From positions 5,270,001 to 5,334,000 of the forward strand of contig NZ_CP154796.1 of NCBI RefSeq assembly GCF_039566955.1: a stretch of DNA of 64,000 bases, given 5' to 3'. The first letter of the stretch is position 1; each line of letters opens with the position of its first letter. Below the pieces are notes generated by a model. That model ran no database searches. It was not told the DNA's origin and was given only the letters and a program-made list of their open reading frames with translations. Made by a program: the position numbers and the translations under genes. This DNA is from Micromonospora sp. DSM 45708 (lineage in GTDB: Bacteria; Actinomycetota; Actinomycetes; Mycobacteriales; Micromonosporaceae). Shown one piece after another: positions 27,891 to 36,325 of this stretch.

Positions 27891-29054
27891 GTGCACCTGA
27901 CGCACCTGGAGTGCCCGCGCTGCGGCCTGGAGCATCCGGCCGACAAGCTGCAGAACCTGTGCGGCTGCGGGTCCCCGCTGCTGGCCCGCTACGACCTGGC
28001 CGCGGTGGCCGCCACGGTCACCCCGGAGCAGTTCGGGCTCCGCCCGGCCGACCTGTGGCGCTACCGGGAGCTGCTGCCGGTGGCCGATCCGCGGTTCGTC
28101 ACCACGCTGGGCGAGGGCTGGACGCCGCTGTGGCACGCCCGGGCGTACGGCCACGAGATCGGCGTGGCGGAGCTGATCGTCAAGGACGAGGGGCTCACCC
28201 CGACCGGGTCGTTCAAGGCGCGCGGCGCGGCGGTCGGCGTGAGCCGGGCCCGGGAGTTGGGCGTCGAGCGGATCGCCATGCCGACCAACGGCAACGCGGG
28301 CGCGGCCTGGGCGACGTACGCGGCCCGGGCCGGGATGGGCGCGACGATCGCCATGCCGCTGGCCGCGCCCACCATCTGCCGGCAGGAGTGCCTCGCCGCC
28401 GGCGCGGACCTCCGGTTGATCGACGGGCTGATCAACGACGCCGGCCGGGAGATCGCCGCGCTGGTCGCCGGTTCGGGCGGGCGGATCTTCGACGCCGGCA
28501 CACTGCGCGAGCCGTACCGCCTGGAAGGCAAGAAGACCATGGGGTACGAGATCGTCGAGCAGCTCGGCTGGCAGGTGCCCGACGTCATCATCTACCCCAC
28601 CGGCGGCGGCGTCGGGCTGATCGGCATCCACAAGGCGCTGCACGAGCTGCGCGAGCTGGGCTGGGTCGAGGACAAGCTGCCCCGGCTGGTGGCCGTGCAG
28701 TCCACCGGCTGCGCGCCGGTCGTGCGGGCGTTCGCGGCCGGCGAGGCGCGCGCCACCCCGTGGCGGGACGCGCACACGGTCGCGTTCGGCATCACCGTGC
28801 CCGCCCCGCTCGGCGACGAGCTGATCCTGACCGCGTTGCGGGACAGCGCCGGCACCGCGATCGCGGTGGACGACGCGGAGATCGTCGCCGACCTGCGCGA
28901 CTTCGCCGCCCGGGAGGGGCTGCTGCTCTGCCCGGAGGGCGCGGCCTGCCTGACCGCCGCCCGGCACCTGCGCGCCGGCGGGTGGATCCGTCCGGGTGAG
29001 CGGGTCGTGGTCCTGAACACCGGCGCCGGCATCAAGTACCCCGACCTGGTGTAG
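27891..29054 (+). CDS. thrC: Threonine synthase
   Basis: PLP-dependent enzyme of 387 residues that converts O-phosphohomoserine to threonine. The N terminus has a zinc-ribbon-like LECPRCGLEH and LCGCGSPLL, as in many long-type threonine synthases. The PLP lysine is in LTPTGSFKARGA, and the glycine loop reads PTGGGVGLIG. The GTG start lies eight bases after the stop of the LigD-like gene, so the two may share a transcript. A paralogous thrC elsewhere is possible: actinobacteria often encode a second, shorter enzyme beside thrB. Confidence 0.9.
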   Translation: MHLTHLECPRCGLEHPADKLQNLCGCGSPLLARYDLAAVAATVTPEQFGLRPADLWRYRELLPVADPRFVTTLGEGWTPLWHARAYGHEIGVAELIVKDEGLTPTGSFKARGAAVGVSRARELGVERIAMPTNGNAGAAWATYAARAGMGATIAMPLAAPTICRQECLAAGADLRLIDGLINDAGREIAALVAGSGGRIFDAGTLREPYRLEGKKTMGYEIVEQLGWQVPDVIIYPTGGGVGLIGIHKALHELRELGWVEDKLPRLVAVQSTGCAPVVRAFAAGEARATPWRDAHTVAFGITVPAPLGDELILTALRDSAGTAIAVDDAEIVADLRDFAAREGLLLCPEGAACLTAARHLRAGGWIRPGERVVVLNTGAGIKYPDLV

Positions 29055-29104
29055 GGCGGGGCCCCTTCTTAACGTCTCCGGTAGAGCAGGGGCTCCCGCT
29101 CACC
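29054..29104. repeat. Dispersed repeat A, copy 2
   Basis: First unit 29054-29073 (GGGCGGGGCCCCTTCTTAAC), spacer GTCTCCGGTAG, then a more decayed second unit 29085-29104. The layout matches 617-667. It lies between convergent thrC and cupin genes, where its GC-rich pairing could end transcription. Confidence 0.72.
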
Positions 29105-29121
29105 CACCCGCGCGCGGGGCG

Positions 29122-29514
29122 TCAGGACGTGGGCGGCTCGTCCTCGCCGGCCTCCTCGGCGGCGTCCGCCTCCTCCTTCGTCTTGTGCACCGCGCCGTCG
29201 GCGTGCTCCGGCGGGCCGTAGACGGTGTAGAGCACCAGCGGGTTCGGCCCGGTGTTGACGAAGTTGTGCTTCGTGCCGGCCGGCACGACCACCAGGTCGC
29301 CGGCGACGACCTCCTTCTTCTCCCCGGCCACCCGGGCCTCGCCGGTGCCGCTGACGAACGTGAGGATCTGGTCGATGCCCTCGTGGACCTCCTCGCCGAT
29401 CTCACCGCCCGGCGGAACGGTCATGATGACCAACTGGGTGCGCTCCCCGGTCCAGAGCACGCGGCGGAAGTCGGGACTCTTCTCGGCGACGGTCGCGATC
29501 GTGAAATGCTCCAT
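29122..29514 (-). CDS. Cupin-domain protein
   Basis: Small single-domain cupin of 130 residues. The first cupin motif is PPGGEIGEEVHEGIDQILTF with the histidine and glutamate metal ligands, and the second is GDLVVVPAGTKHNFVNTG. The acidic C-terminal tail (EEADAAEEAGEDEPPTS) is disordered. The start at MEHFTIATVAEK is chosen because upstream codons are low-complexity. Cupins of this kind bind a metal and can be enzymes or sugar- or small-molecule-binding proteins; the ligand is not evident. It is alone between thrC and a 250-base non-coding gap. Confidence 0.88.
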   Translation of the reverse strand: MEHFTIATVAEKSPDFRRVLWTGERTQLVIMTVPPGGEIGEEVHEGIDQILTFVSGTGEARVAGEKKEVVAGDLVVVPAGTKHNFVNTGPNPLVLYTVYGPPEHADGAVHKTKEEADAAEEAGEDEPPTS

Positions 29515-29764
29515 GGCCCGCTCATACCCCGTTCCCGTGCCCACCACGCCGGGACTGGCAAATAGTGGAATTCGGCACGCCGGCCGGGTTTGGATCCTTT
29601 CGGGACGGGCATCAGCATGCGACAAGACCGGTGCGGGCTGGCCGGTCGAGCCAGGTCCCCGCTGACGTACCGCCGTACGGCTGCGACGGTGGGAGACGGC
29701 CAGAGCGCGGCGACGTGACGACCGGACGGTCGGGCGGCGCCGTGCGCTCGTCTGTGCCCACCGG

Positions 29765-30169
29765 TCAGGCGAGCACGGCCAGGTGGAACGGCCGGTCCGC
29801 GTGCCCGCTCGCGGCATGCGTCTCGACGAAGACCGCGTTGGCGATGCCGGCCCGGGGGGCCACGGTGATGACGCCCTGCTGCGCGAGCCCGCCTCCGGTG
29901 GCGGGACCGACGGTCCCGATGTAGGCCGCCCCGGCGACGTCCTGATCGAAGGCCACCTGGTACATCCCGGCGGCGAGCCGGGTGGCCGAGGTGGCGCCGA
30001 GGCCACGGACCAGCGTGCCGTTCGCGTCGACCACGGCGAACAACACGCGCGCGGTCGGCGGCAACCCGACCGACGAGCCCGAGTTGATCTGCGTGTCGAC
30101 GTGCGCGGCCTCCCGCGCGCTCGGGGTGGGTTGGCCGGTCGCTCCCCTCCTCGCTCTGGGGCTGGACAT
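29765..30169 (-). CDS. Hypothetical beta-rich protein
   Basis: Protein of 134 residues that I do not recognise. The first 30 residues are polar and probably disordered. The rest alternates hydrophobic strands and turns (ARVLFAVVDANGTLVRGLGA, MYQVAFDQDVAGAAYIGTVG, HADRPFHLAVLA), which suggests a small beta-sandwich. There is no signal peptide, cysteine or membrane segment. A 95-base gap ahead with GAGAG-rich sequence on the minus strand could hold its promoter. It sits alone between the cupin gene and the two-component locus. Confidence 0.6.
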   Translation of the reverse strand: MSSPRARRGATGQPTPSAREAAHVDTQINSGSSVGLPPTARVLFAVVDANGTLVRGLGATSATRLAAGMYQVAFDQDVAGAAYIGTVGPATGGGLAQQGVITVAPRAGIANAVFVETHAASGHADRPFHLAVLA

Positions 30170-30331
30170 GGTGGTCCTCTCTCCCGTCGGTACGCCGGCA
30201 GGAGGCGTTCGTGGTGCGTCGAGCGGTCAGTGACCACTCTCCTGCTTCCGAAGCTATGCCGCCCCACCGCCCACCAACCAGCGACAGCACTGTCCGATCA
30301 TGGACAGTCAACGGCCCTGAGCTGGGAATAC

Positions 30332-30799
30332 TCAGTCCTCCGACTCTCTCGTCGGCACTCCGTCACGGCAGCGCAGCCGCACCTCGTACTCCCGACCGCC
30401 GCCCACGAAGCGGACCTCGACGTGATCGTCGGGCCCCAGGTCGGCGTCCTTCGTCAGGTATCCGGGTGCCGGGGACGACGTCACCACGCGGACACCGCCG
30501 GGCCCGCACTCGGCGAGCACGCTGCCGCCGTCCGTCACGAACCCCCGCCGGGCGCCGGCCGGCGACGCGGCGCCGGAGCGCGTGCCGGTCGGCGACGCGA
30601 CCGGAGTCGTGCCGGCCGCGCCGCCCGACCCCGGGTCGGGTACGGCGAGCGCGCGGGCGACGTCCCGCTCGGTGCGCACCCCGCCCGCCGTTCCGGTGAT
30701 GCCCGCGCCGGCCAGGTCGACGGCGGCCAGCCCGACGAGCGTGGCCGCGACGGTCGTGGCCAGCCAGCCGCTGACGGCGAGGAGGGTACGGCGATCCAT
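30332..30799 (-). CDS. Hypothetical membrane-anchored exported protein
   Basis: Protein of 155 residues. An N-terminal hydrophobic segment (LLAVSGWLATTVAATLVGLA) after a short basic head can act as an uncleaved anchor or signal. A Pro/Ser/Thr linker follows, and then a small domain with two cysteines (VLAECGPGGVRVV and VRLRCRDGVPT) that could form a disulfide outside the cell. It is divergent from the response regulator gene with about 100 bases between, so a role as a sensed or regulated envelope protein of that system is possible. No family is recognised. Confidence 0.7.
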   Translation of the reverse strand: MDRRTLLAVSGWLATTVAATLVGLAAVDLAGAGITGTAGGVRTERDVARALAVPDPGSGGAAGTTPVASPTGTRSGAASPAGARRGFVTDGGSVLAECGPGGVRVVTSSPAPGYLTKDADLGPDDHVEVRFVGGGREYEVRLRCRDGVPTRESED

Positions 30800-30890
30800 C
30801 CCCCGAGTCTGCCCCGCGACCGGGCCGGGCCGGTCCTAGGGCGACGCTAAGGTCCGGTTAACGGACGCGGTCGCCGACCCGCCGAACGGC

Positions 30891-30896
30891 TACCCT
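30891..30896 (+). promoter_or_regulatory. -10 hexamer of the OmpR/HK/PepSY locus
   Basis: TACCCT seven bases before the GTG of the response regulator, with no Shine-Dalgarno in between. Confidence 0.5.
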
Positions 30897-30903
30897 CCCT
30901 TGC

Positions 30904-31596
30904 GTGGCGCGCCTGCTGCTCATCGAGGACGACCTGACCATCCGCACTCCGCTGCTGCGCGCCCTCCGGGAGTACGGGCACGCCGTCGCGGCGGCGTCGA
31001 CCGCCCTGGGCGGGCTGCGCGACGCCCTCGACGACCGACCCGACCTGGTCGTGCTCGACCTCGGGCTGCCCGATCTGGACGGCGCCGAACTGCTGCGGAT
31101 GCTGCGCGCCGTCAGCGCGGTGCCGGTGGTGGTGGCGACCGCCCGCGACGACGAGGTCGAGATCGTGCGCCTGCTCGACGCCGGCGCCGACGACTACCTG
31201 GTGAAGCCGTTCACCGCCGCGCAACTGGACGCGCGGATCCGTGCGGTGCTGCGACGCTCGGCCGGCGGCGGCGCCACGGAGCCGGCGCTGGTGCTCGGCG
31301 GGCTACGGATCGACAGGCGGTCCCGGCAGGTCACGCTGGACGGCACACCGGTGGAGCTGACGCCACGCGAGTTCGACCTGCTGCACCACCTCGCCGGCCG
31401 CCCCGGGCAGGTCGTCACCAAGCGGGAACTGCTGACCGAGGTCTGGCGGATCCCGTACGGCGGCGCCGACAAGACGGTCGACGTGCACCTGTCCTGGCTG
31501 CGCCGCAAGCTCGGCGAGAGCGCCCAGGCGCCCCGCTACCTGCACACGGTGCGCGGGGTGGGCGTGCGGCTCGACGTGCCGGAGCAGGACCGGTGA
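30904..31596 (+). CDS. OmpR/PhoB-family response regulator
   Basis: Two-component regulator of 230 residues. The receiver domain (1-115) has acidic residues in LLIEDDLTIR, the phospho-acceptor Asp in LVVLDLGLPDLDG and the conserved lysine in DDYLVKPF. The C-terminal winged helix (about 130-228) shows LTPREFDLLHHLAGRPGQVV and VDVHLSWLRRKLGE. Its stop overlaps the start of the histidine kinase gene (GTGA), so the pair is translated together. Confidence 0.95.
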   Translation: MARLLLIEDDLTIRTPLLRALREYGHAVAAASTALGGLRDALDDRPDLVVLDLGLPDLDGAELLRMLRAVSAVPVVVATARDDEVEIVRLLDAGADDYLVKPFTAAQLDARIRAVLRRSAGGGATEPALVLGGLRIDRRSRQVTLDGTPVELTPREFDLLHHLAGRPGQVVTKRELLTEVWRIPYGGADKTVDVHLSWLRRKLGESAQAPRYLHTVRGVGVRLDVPEQDR

Positions 31597-32870
31597 GGCG
31601 CCGGCTGACCCTGCTGGTCGCGGCCGTCGGGGTGCTCGTCATGGTCGCGTTCCTGGTGCCGCTGGCCGTGCTGGTGCGCACCGTCGCCGCGGACCGCGCG
31701 ACCGCCCGGGCCACCGCCGACGTGCAGCTCCTGGTCACCGTGGTCGGCACCGCCGCGCCGGAGACCGTCCGGTCGACGGTGGACCAGCTCGCCGTCGACA
31801 CCGGCCGCGAGGTGACCGTCTTCCTCGCCGACGGCACGGTGCTCGGTGCGCCGGCGTCGCGTACCCCGGCGGTCACGCTGGCCGCCCGGGGGCAGAGCCT
31901 GACCGTCGAGTCCGCCGCCGGACGGGAGGTGATCATCGCGGTGCAGGGCCGCCCGGAGGGGACCGGGGTGATCCGTACGCTGGTCCCCCGCGCGGAACTG
32001 ACCGCCGGGGTGACCCGCGCCTGGCTGGTGCTGGCGCTGCTCGGCGCGCTGCTCGTGCTGGTCGGCCTGGTGGTCGCCGACCGGCTGGCCGGCACGCTGG
32101 TCCGGCCGATCACGGCGCTGTCCGCCGTCTCGCACCGGCTCGCCAACGCCGAGTTGGACGCGCGTGTCGAACCGGCCGGCCCGGCCGAGTTGCGCGAGGT
32201 GGCGGGCGCGTTGAACCACCTCGCCGAGCGGATCCAGATCCTGCTGCGCGAGGAACGCGAGCAGGTGGCCGACCTGTCCCACCGGCTGCGTACCCCGTTG
32301 ACGGCGCTGCGGCTGGAGGCCGAGTCGCTGCGCGACCCGGACGACGCCGCCCGCCTGACCGCCGCGGCGGACGGGCTGGAGCGGGCGGTGACCGGGGTGA
32401 TCCGGCAGGCCCGGTGGCGCAGCACGGCGGCCACCGGCGAGCGCTGCGACGCGGCCGGCGTGATCGGCGAGCGGGTGACGTTCTGGTCGGTGCTCGCGGA
32501 GGACACCGGCCGGACCGTGACGCTCGACCTCGCCCCCGGCCCGCTGCCGGTACGGCTGAGCGGCGACGAGCTGGCCGCCGCCGTGGACGCGTTGCTGGGC
32601 AACGTCTTCGCCCACACGCCCGACGGCACCCCGTTCACGGTGCGGCTCGCGGCGGAGCCGGACCGGGTGGCGCTCACCGTGGCCGACGCCGGCCCGGGAC
32701 TGCCACCCGGCCCGGTGCGGCGCGGCGCCAGCCGGGCCGGGTCGACCGGGCTCGGGCTGGACATCGCCGAGCGGGCCGCCCGCGCGAGCGGCGGTGAGCT
32801 GGAGTTGTCCACCGCCGCCGGCGGCGGCGCCCGGGTGGTGCTCCGGCTCGGCGTCGCGCCGCCTGCGTGA
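31593..32870 (+). CDS. Sensor histidine kinase
   Basis: Membrane kinase of 425 residues. Two membrane helices (about 5-30 and 140-165) bracket a small periplasmic-side domain. A HAMP-like segment is followed by the DHp box LSHRLRTPLTALRLEAESL with the phospho-accepting histidine. The ATPase domain has an N-box (DALLGNVFAHTPDGTPF), DAGPGLPPGP and a G-box GSTGLGLDIAERAA. The GTG start overlaps the regulator stop. A PepSY protein is encoded next, an arrangement often seen where the kinase answers to envelope stress or metals. Confidence 0.94.
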   Translation: MRRRLTLLVAAVGVLVMVAFLVPLAVLVRTVAADRATARATADVQLLVTVVGTAAPETVRSTVDQLAVDTGREVTVFLADGTVLGAPASRTPAVTLAARGQSLTVESAAGREVIIAVQGRPEGTGVIRTLVPRAELTAGVTRAWLVLALLGALLVLVGLVVADRLAGTLVRPITALSAVSHRLANAELDARVEPAGPAELREVAGALNHLAERIQILLREEREQVADLSHRLRTPLTALRLEAESLRDPDDAARLTAAADGLERAVTGVIRQARWRSTAATGERCDAAGVIGERVTFWSVLAEDTGRTVTLDLAPGPLPVRLSGDELAAAVDALLGNVFAHTPDGTPFTVRLAAEPDRVALTVADAGPGLPPGPVRRGASRAGSTGLGLDIAERAARASGGELELSTAAGGGARVVLRLGVAPPA

Positions 32871-32999
32871 CACGGTCGACCGTTCGTCGAGCTTCGGCGG
32901 CCGGCGACACGCCTTAACCCGGCCTTGTCCCTCGGCTAGCGCGGCCCCGACCGTCCGGCGCGCAGTCTCGACGGCACGAACCGAGGAAAGGTGGCAACC

Positions 33000-33665
33000 A
33001 TGCGACGTACCTCCCTGATGCTGGCGGCGGCCGGTGGAGTCGCCGTGCTGGCGGTGACCGGCGCGGCGCTCGGCGCGACCGCGGCCGACCGGTCGACCGG
33101 CCGGACCGCCCCGGCCGCCGTGACCGTCGAGGACGACCCGGCCCGACCGGCGACGAGCGGCGAGGACAACCCGGCCCGCCGGGGCGCGGGCGGTGAGGAC
33201 AACCCGGCCCGGTCGGCGACCGGCGGCGGGGACGACCGGGCCGGGCGGGGCACGGCCGACGACAACCCGGCCCCGACCGGTACGCGCCGGGAGGACAACC
33301 CGGCCCGCCGGGGTGCGGATGACGACGCGGACCCGGCACGGGCGGCCGGCGGCACGGTGAGCCGGCAGCGGGCCGCCGAGGTGGCGCTGGCGCGGATCGG
33401 GGGCGGCCGGGTCACCGAGATCGAGGCGGAGACCGAGCACGGCCGTCCGGCGTGGAGCGTCAAGGTCACCCGCGACGGCTGGCGGCACGAGGTCAAGGTG
33501 GACCGGGTGACCGGCGCCGTGCTGGAGGCCGAGCGGGAGCGGGCCGGCACGGACGACCGGGGCGGGCGCGACGACGACGATCGGGGCGACGACCGGGGTG
33601 GCCGCGACGACCACGGTTCGCACGACCGGGGCGACGACCACGGCCGCCACGGCGACGACGACTGA
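33000..33665 (+). CDS. Exported PepSY-domain protein with EDNPAR repeats and Asp/His-rich tail
   Basis: Protein of 221 residues. The signal or anchor peptide covers residues 1-28 (MRRTSLMLAAAGGVAVLAVT). Residues 44-105 hold four imperfect copies of E/D-D-N-P-A-R in a disordered linker. One PepSY domain follows at about 119-178 (VSRQRAAEVALARIGGGRVT, then WRHEVKVDRVTGAVLEAE). The last ~38 residues are almost only Asp, Arg, Gly and His, a possible metal-binding tail. GAGGAAAGG eight bases ahead fixes the ATG. It follows the kinase gene and is probably a target or modulator of that system. Confidence 0.85.
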   Translation: MRRTSLMLAAAGGVAVLAVTGAALGATAADRSTGRTAPAAVTVEDDPARPATSGEDNPARRGAGGEDNPARSATGGGDDRAGRGTADDNPAPTGTRREDNPARRGADDDADPARAAGGTVSRQRAAEVALARIGGGRVTEIEAETEHGRPAWSVKVTRDGWRHEVKVDRVTGAVLEAERERAGTDDRGGRDDDDRGDDRGGRDDHGSHDRGDDHGRHGDDD

Positions 33666-33670
33666 ACGCC

Positions 33671-33712
33671 GGCCGGGGCCGGGCGCGGCGCGGTCCGCGC
33701 CCGGCCCCGGCC
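33671..33712. terminator. Bidirectional terminator hairpin
   Basis: A perfect 17-base stem (33671-33687 with 33696-33712) around an eight-base loop, between the convergent PepSY and expansin genes. Confidence 0.88.
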
Positions 33713-33716
33713 GTGG

Positions 33717-35036
33717 TCACCGCAGCGTGCAACGCAGCTCGGACGGCGGCTGGTTGTCGCCGGAGACGACCAGCCCCCAACTGGTGGCCCCGCCGGCCGG
33801 CAGCGCACCGTTCCAGGCCGCGTTCGTGGCGGTCACCCGCGCGCCGGACTGCGTCGCGCCGGCGTTCCAGGCGTTCACCAGCCGTTGCCCGCCGGCGAAA
33901 GCGACCTCGCTGCTCCACCCGTTGGCGGCGGAGGCGCCGGTGTTGCGGACGGTCACCTCGGCCTGGAAGCCGCCGGCCCACGCGCCGGTGACCGTCCAGG
34001 TCGCCGCGCAACCCGACCCGGACGGCGGCGGGGTGGACGGCGGCGGGCTCGGCGACACGGTCGGGCTCGGCGACACGGTCGGCGGGGCCGTCGGGCCGTC
34101 CGACGTGGTGTAGGTGACCGGCGTGTACGCGGCGGAGCAGGTGCCGCCGCACGAGGCCGGCAGCGCGAACCGGTACACCCGGCCGCCGCCCACCAGCGCG
34201 CCGGTGACGTCCCGCACCCGGATCTGGAAGTCGGTGCCGCCGGCGGTGCTGGCGCCGAGCACGTACGACTGGCCCATGTCGCTGTTCATGGTGGCGGCCC
34301 GCCACCCGCCGTCGGCCAGGTACTCCACCCCGTGGATGCCGTTGGGCAGGTGGGACACCGCGATGGCCGGCCAGTACCGCTGGGCGCCCCGCAGGAACGC
34401 GATCCGGAGGTCGCCGGAGTAGTCGGGCGCCGGCACGAACGACCAGGAGACCTGCCGGTTGTTCCAGTGGCTCGGATAGAGGTCGCCGACCGGGACACCG
34501 CCGCGTGCGAAGCGGTTCAGCGAGGCGGTGGAGAGGTCCAGGTGGTTCCGGTCGTCCCGGCACCAGGCGTTGCCGTCGCCGCAGGAGTCGGCGACCACCA
34601 TGGTCAGGGTGGCGCCGTTGTAGCCGTCCGCGACCCAGGAGCCGTTGCGGCAGAAGGGCTGCCCCGGTGCGCCGTCGTTCGTGCCGGTGCACCGGTCCCC
34701 GATGGTCACCCGGACGAACCGGCCGCAGTTCAGGCCGTTGTTCCACAGCCCGATCCGGTCCGCCTGGGCCGGTGGCAGCGGCCGGGCCGGATAGGACGTG
34801 TAGTCGCCGGGCAGGTCGTAGACGTTGAGCGCGACGAAGTCCGGCGCGTCCAGTTCGGACTGCGGCAGGCCGCAGCCGCCGTACGGGGAGCCGAGACCGT
34901 CGAAGTGGGTGGCGTTGCCGATCACCGGCGCGGGCGGGTCGTCGACCGCGAGCGCGGGCAGTTGACCGGCGACGAGCAGCGTGGCCGCGGCGGCGGTCAG
35001 GGCCGCGGCGAGCCGGAGGCGGGACTGCGGGGTCAT
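33717..35036 (-). CDS. Secreted expansin-like protein with CBM2
   Basis: Non-hydrolytic wall-loosening protein of 439 residues. The signal peptide ends near residue 30 (LPALA). The double-psi beta-barrel expansin domain follows, with GNATHFDGLGSPYGGCG at 40-56 and VADSCGDGNAWCRDDRNHLDLS. The second expansin domain has VSWSFVPAPDYSGDLRIAFL. A Ser/Pro/Thr linker leads to a C-terminal CBM2 (about 340-439) with CAATWTVTGAWAGGFQAEVT and an end cysteine. Bacterial expansins disrupt cellulose and hemicellulose contacts, so this should assist cellulases such as the GH12 enzyme 9 kb away. No CebR-type box lies in the 184 bases ahead of it. Confidence 0.88.
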   Translation of the reverse strand: MTPQSRLRLAAALTAAAATLLVAGQLPALAVDDPPAPVIGNATHFDGLGSPYGGCGLPQSELDAPDFVALNVYDLPGDYTSYPARPLPPAQADRIGLWNNGLNCGRFVRVTIGDRCTGTNDGAPGQPFCRNGSWVADGYNGATLTMVVADSCGDGNAWCRDDRNHLDLSTASLNRFARGGVPVGDLYPSHWNNRQVSWSFVPAPDYSGDLRIAFLRGAQRYWPAIAVSHLPNGIHGVEYLADGGWRAATMNSDMGQSYVLGASTAGGTDFQIRVRDVTGALVGGGRVYRFALPASCGGTCSAAYTPVTYTTSDGPTAPPTVSPSPTVSPSPPPSTPPPSGSGCAATWTVTGAWAGGFQAEVTVRNTGASAANGWSSEVAFAGGQRLVNAWNAGATQSGARVTATNAAWNGALPAGGATSWGLVVSGDNQPPSELRCTLR

Positions 35037-35209
35037 GGGGTGGCCTTCCGGGCGGGCCGACACCGGGCACGGGGCGGCTCAGGAGTGGTCATGGTTGCCC
35101 GCCATGCCCGGCCGTGCCCGCGGGACCATGCCACCACCGGGACGTTCGGCGTGTCAATGGCGGCCGTCCGTCAGCCGAACGGGGCGGTGACGCAGAGCAA
35201 TCGAGTCGC

Positions 35210-35215
35210 TACATT
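35210..35215 (+). promoter_or_regulatory. -10 hexamer of the beta-family gene
   Basis: TACATT five bases before the ATG, again without a ribosome site. Confidence 0.5.
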
Positions 35216-35220
35216 GAAGT

Positions 35221-36324
35221 ATGGTGTCCGCACCCGGCGGCCGGCCGCCGGACCCGGTCTACCGTCCCGTGCTGGCCGGCCGGCGGGGCGAACTGGAGGC
35301 CCTGGCCCACCTCGACGACACCGCCGCCGCGCTGCTCGCCCCGATCGTCGACGTCCCGGCGGACGAGCCGGGCCCGGTGGAGGCACTGCGGCGGCTGCCC
35401 GCCTCGCTCCTGCCGGCCGTCGACGTGTCGGCGCTGCCGGACACCCCGGACCACGACCCGGTCCGCTGGGGCGTACCCCTGGTGCCGGTGATCGGGTTGG
35501 CGGAGAGTGACCGGCGGCTGGGCGCCCACGGCGCGGCGGCCCGGGCCGGGGCGGGCCGGGCGGTGGTCCGGCTGCGGATCGGGCCGGACCGGGTCGGACC
35601 GGACGCCGCCACCGCCGCGGCGGAGCGGGTGTGGCGGTCCACCGGTCTGGTGCCCGAGCAGTGCGACCTGCTGGTGGACGCCGGGGACGTCTGCTGCCTG
35701 GCCGACGTCCGGCTGGCCGAGCCACGGGTACGGCGCGCGGCGGAGTGGGCCCGGCGGCACGCCTGGCACGCGGTGACCGTGGCGGCGGGCGGGATGCCGC
35801 CGACGCTGTCCCGGCTCCCGGTCGACGAGCCGGTACGCCTGGACCGCTACGACTGGCTGCTCTGGCAACGCCTGGCCGACCTGCGACTCGGTTACGCCGA
35901 CTACGGGGTGGGTTGCGCGGTGCGCGACGCGGACTCGCCCGGCGACCGGCTGCCGACGCTGCGGTGGGCGGACCACGGCGCGTGGTGGATCTACCGCTGG
36001 TGCCGCCGGGGCGGTCGGGGCGACGAGCGCCTCGCCGACCTGTGCCGCACGCTGGTGGCCGCCCCGCACTGGCCGGCGGCCGGGTCGGGCTTCTCCTGGG
36101 GCGACCACGAGGTGCTGCGCCGGGCCCGGCGCGGCGCGGGGGCCGGCTCGCCGACCAACTGGATCGCCTGGAGCACGTCGCACCACCTGGCCCACGTGCT
36201 GACCGCGCTGGTCCGCCCGGACCGGGAGCAGCGCGGCGGCCCGTGGCGGCCCGGCCAGGACACCCCGGAGTGGGGGCGCGCCGGCCGGTCGACGCGCGGC
36301 GGGGAGTCCCGCCGCGCCGGCTGA
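35221..36324 (+). CDS. Protein beta family (Beta_protein) member
   Basis: Soluble protein of 367 residues. The start YRPVLAGRRGELEALAHLD, the end SGFSWGDHEVLRRARRG and NWIAWSTSHHLAHVLTALV match the pattern of the beta protein family (Pfam Beta_protein), which probably has a TIM-barrel-like core. The biochemical function is unknown. I associate the family with phage-related or defence-type neighbourhoods, but nothing of that kind lies next to this copy. It ends one base before the stop of the convergent HesB-like gene. Confidence 0.7.
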   Translation: MVSAPGGRPPDPVYRPVLAGRRGELEALAHLDDTAAALLAPIVDVPADEPGPVEALRRLPASLLPAVDVSALPDTPDHDPVRWGVPLVPVIGLAESDRRLGAHGAAARAGAGRAVVRLRIGPDRVGPDAATAAAERVWRSTGLVPEQCDLLVDAGDVCCLADVRLAEPRVRRAAEWARRHAWHAVTVAAGGMPPTLSRLPVDEPVRLDRYDWLLWQRLADLRLGYADYGVGCAVRDADSPGDRLPTLRWADHGAWWIYRWCRRGGRGDERLADLCRTLVAAPHWPAAGSGFSWGDHEVLRRARRGAGAGSPTNWIAWSTSHHLAHVLTALVRPDREQRGGPWRPGQDTPEWGRAGRSTRGGESRRAG

Positions 36325-36325
36325 G

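Noticed and set aside
27891..29054. Cysteine synthase or threonine dehydratase instead of threonine synthase
   Set aside because: The N-terminal CPRC and CGC zinc-ribbon-like motifs and the PTGSFKARG lysine motif fit threonine synthase better.
29515..30267. N-terminal extension of the cupin gene
   Set aside because: The extension is Arg/Ser/Pro-rich and overlaps the separate gene at 29765-30169 in another frame.
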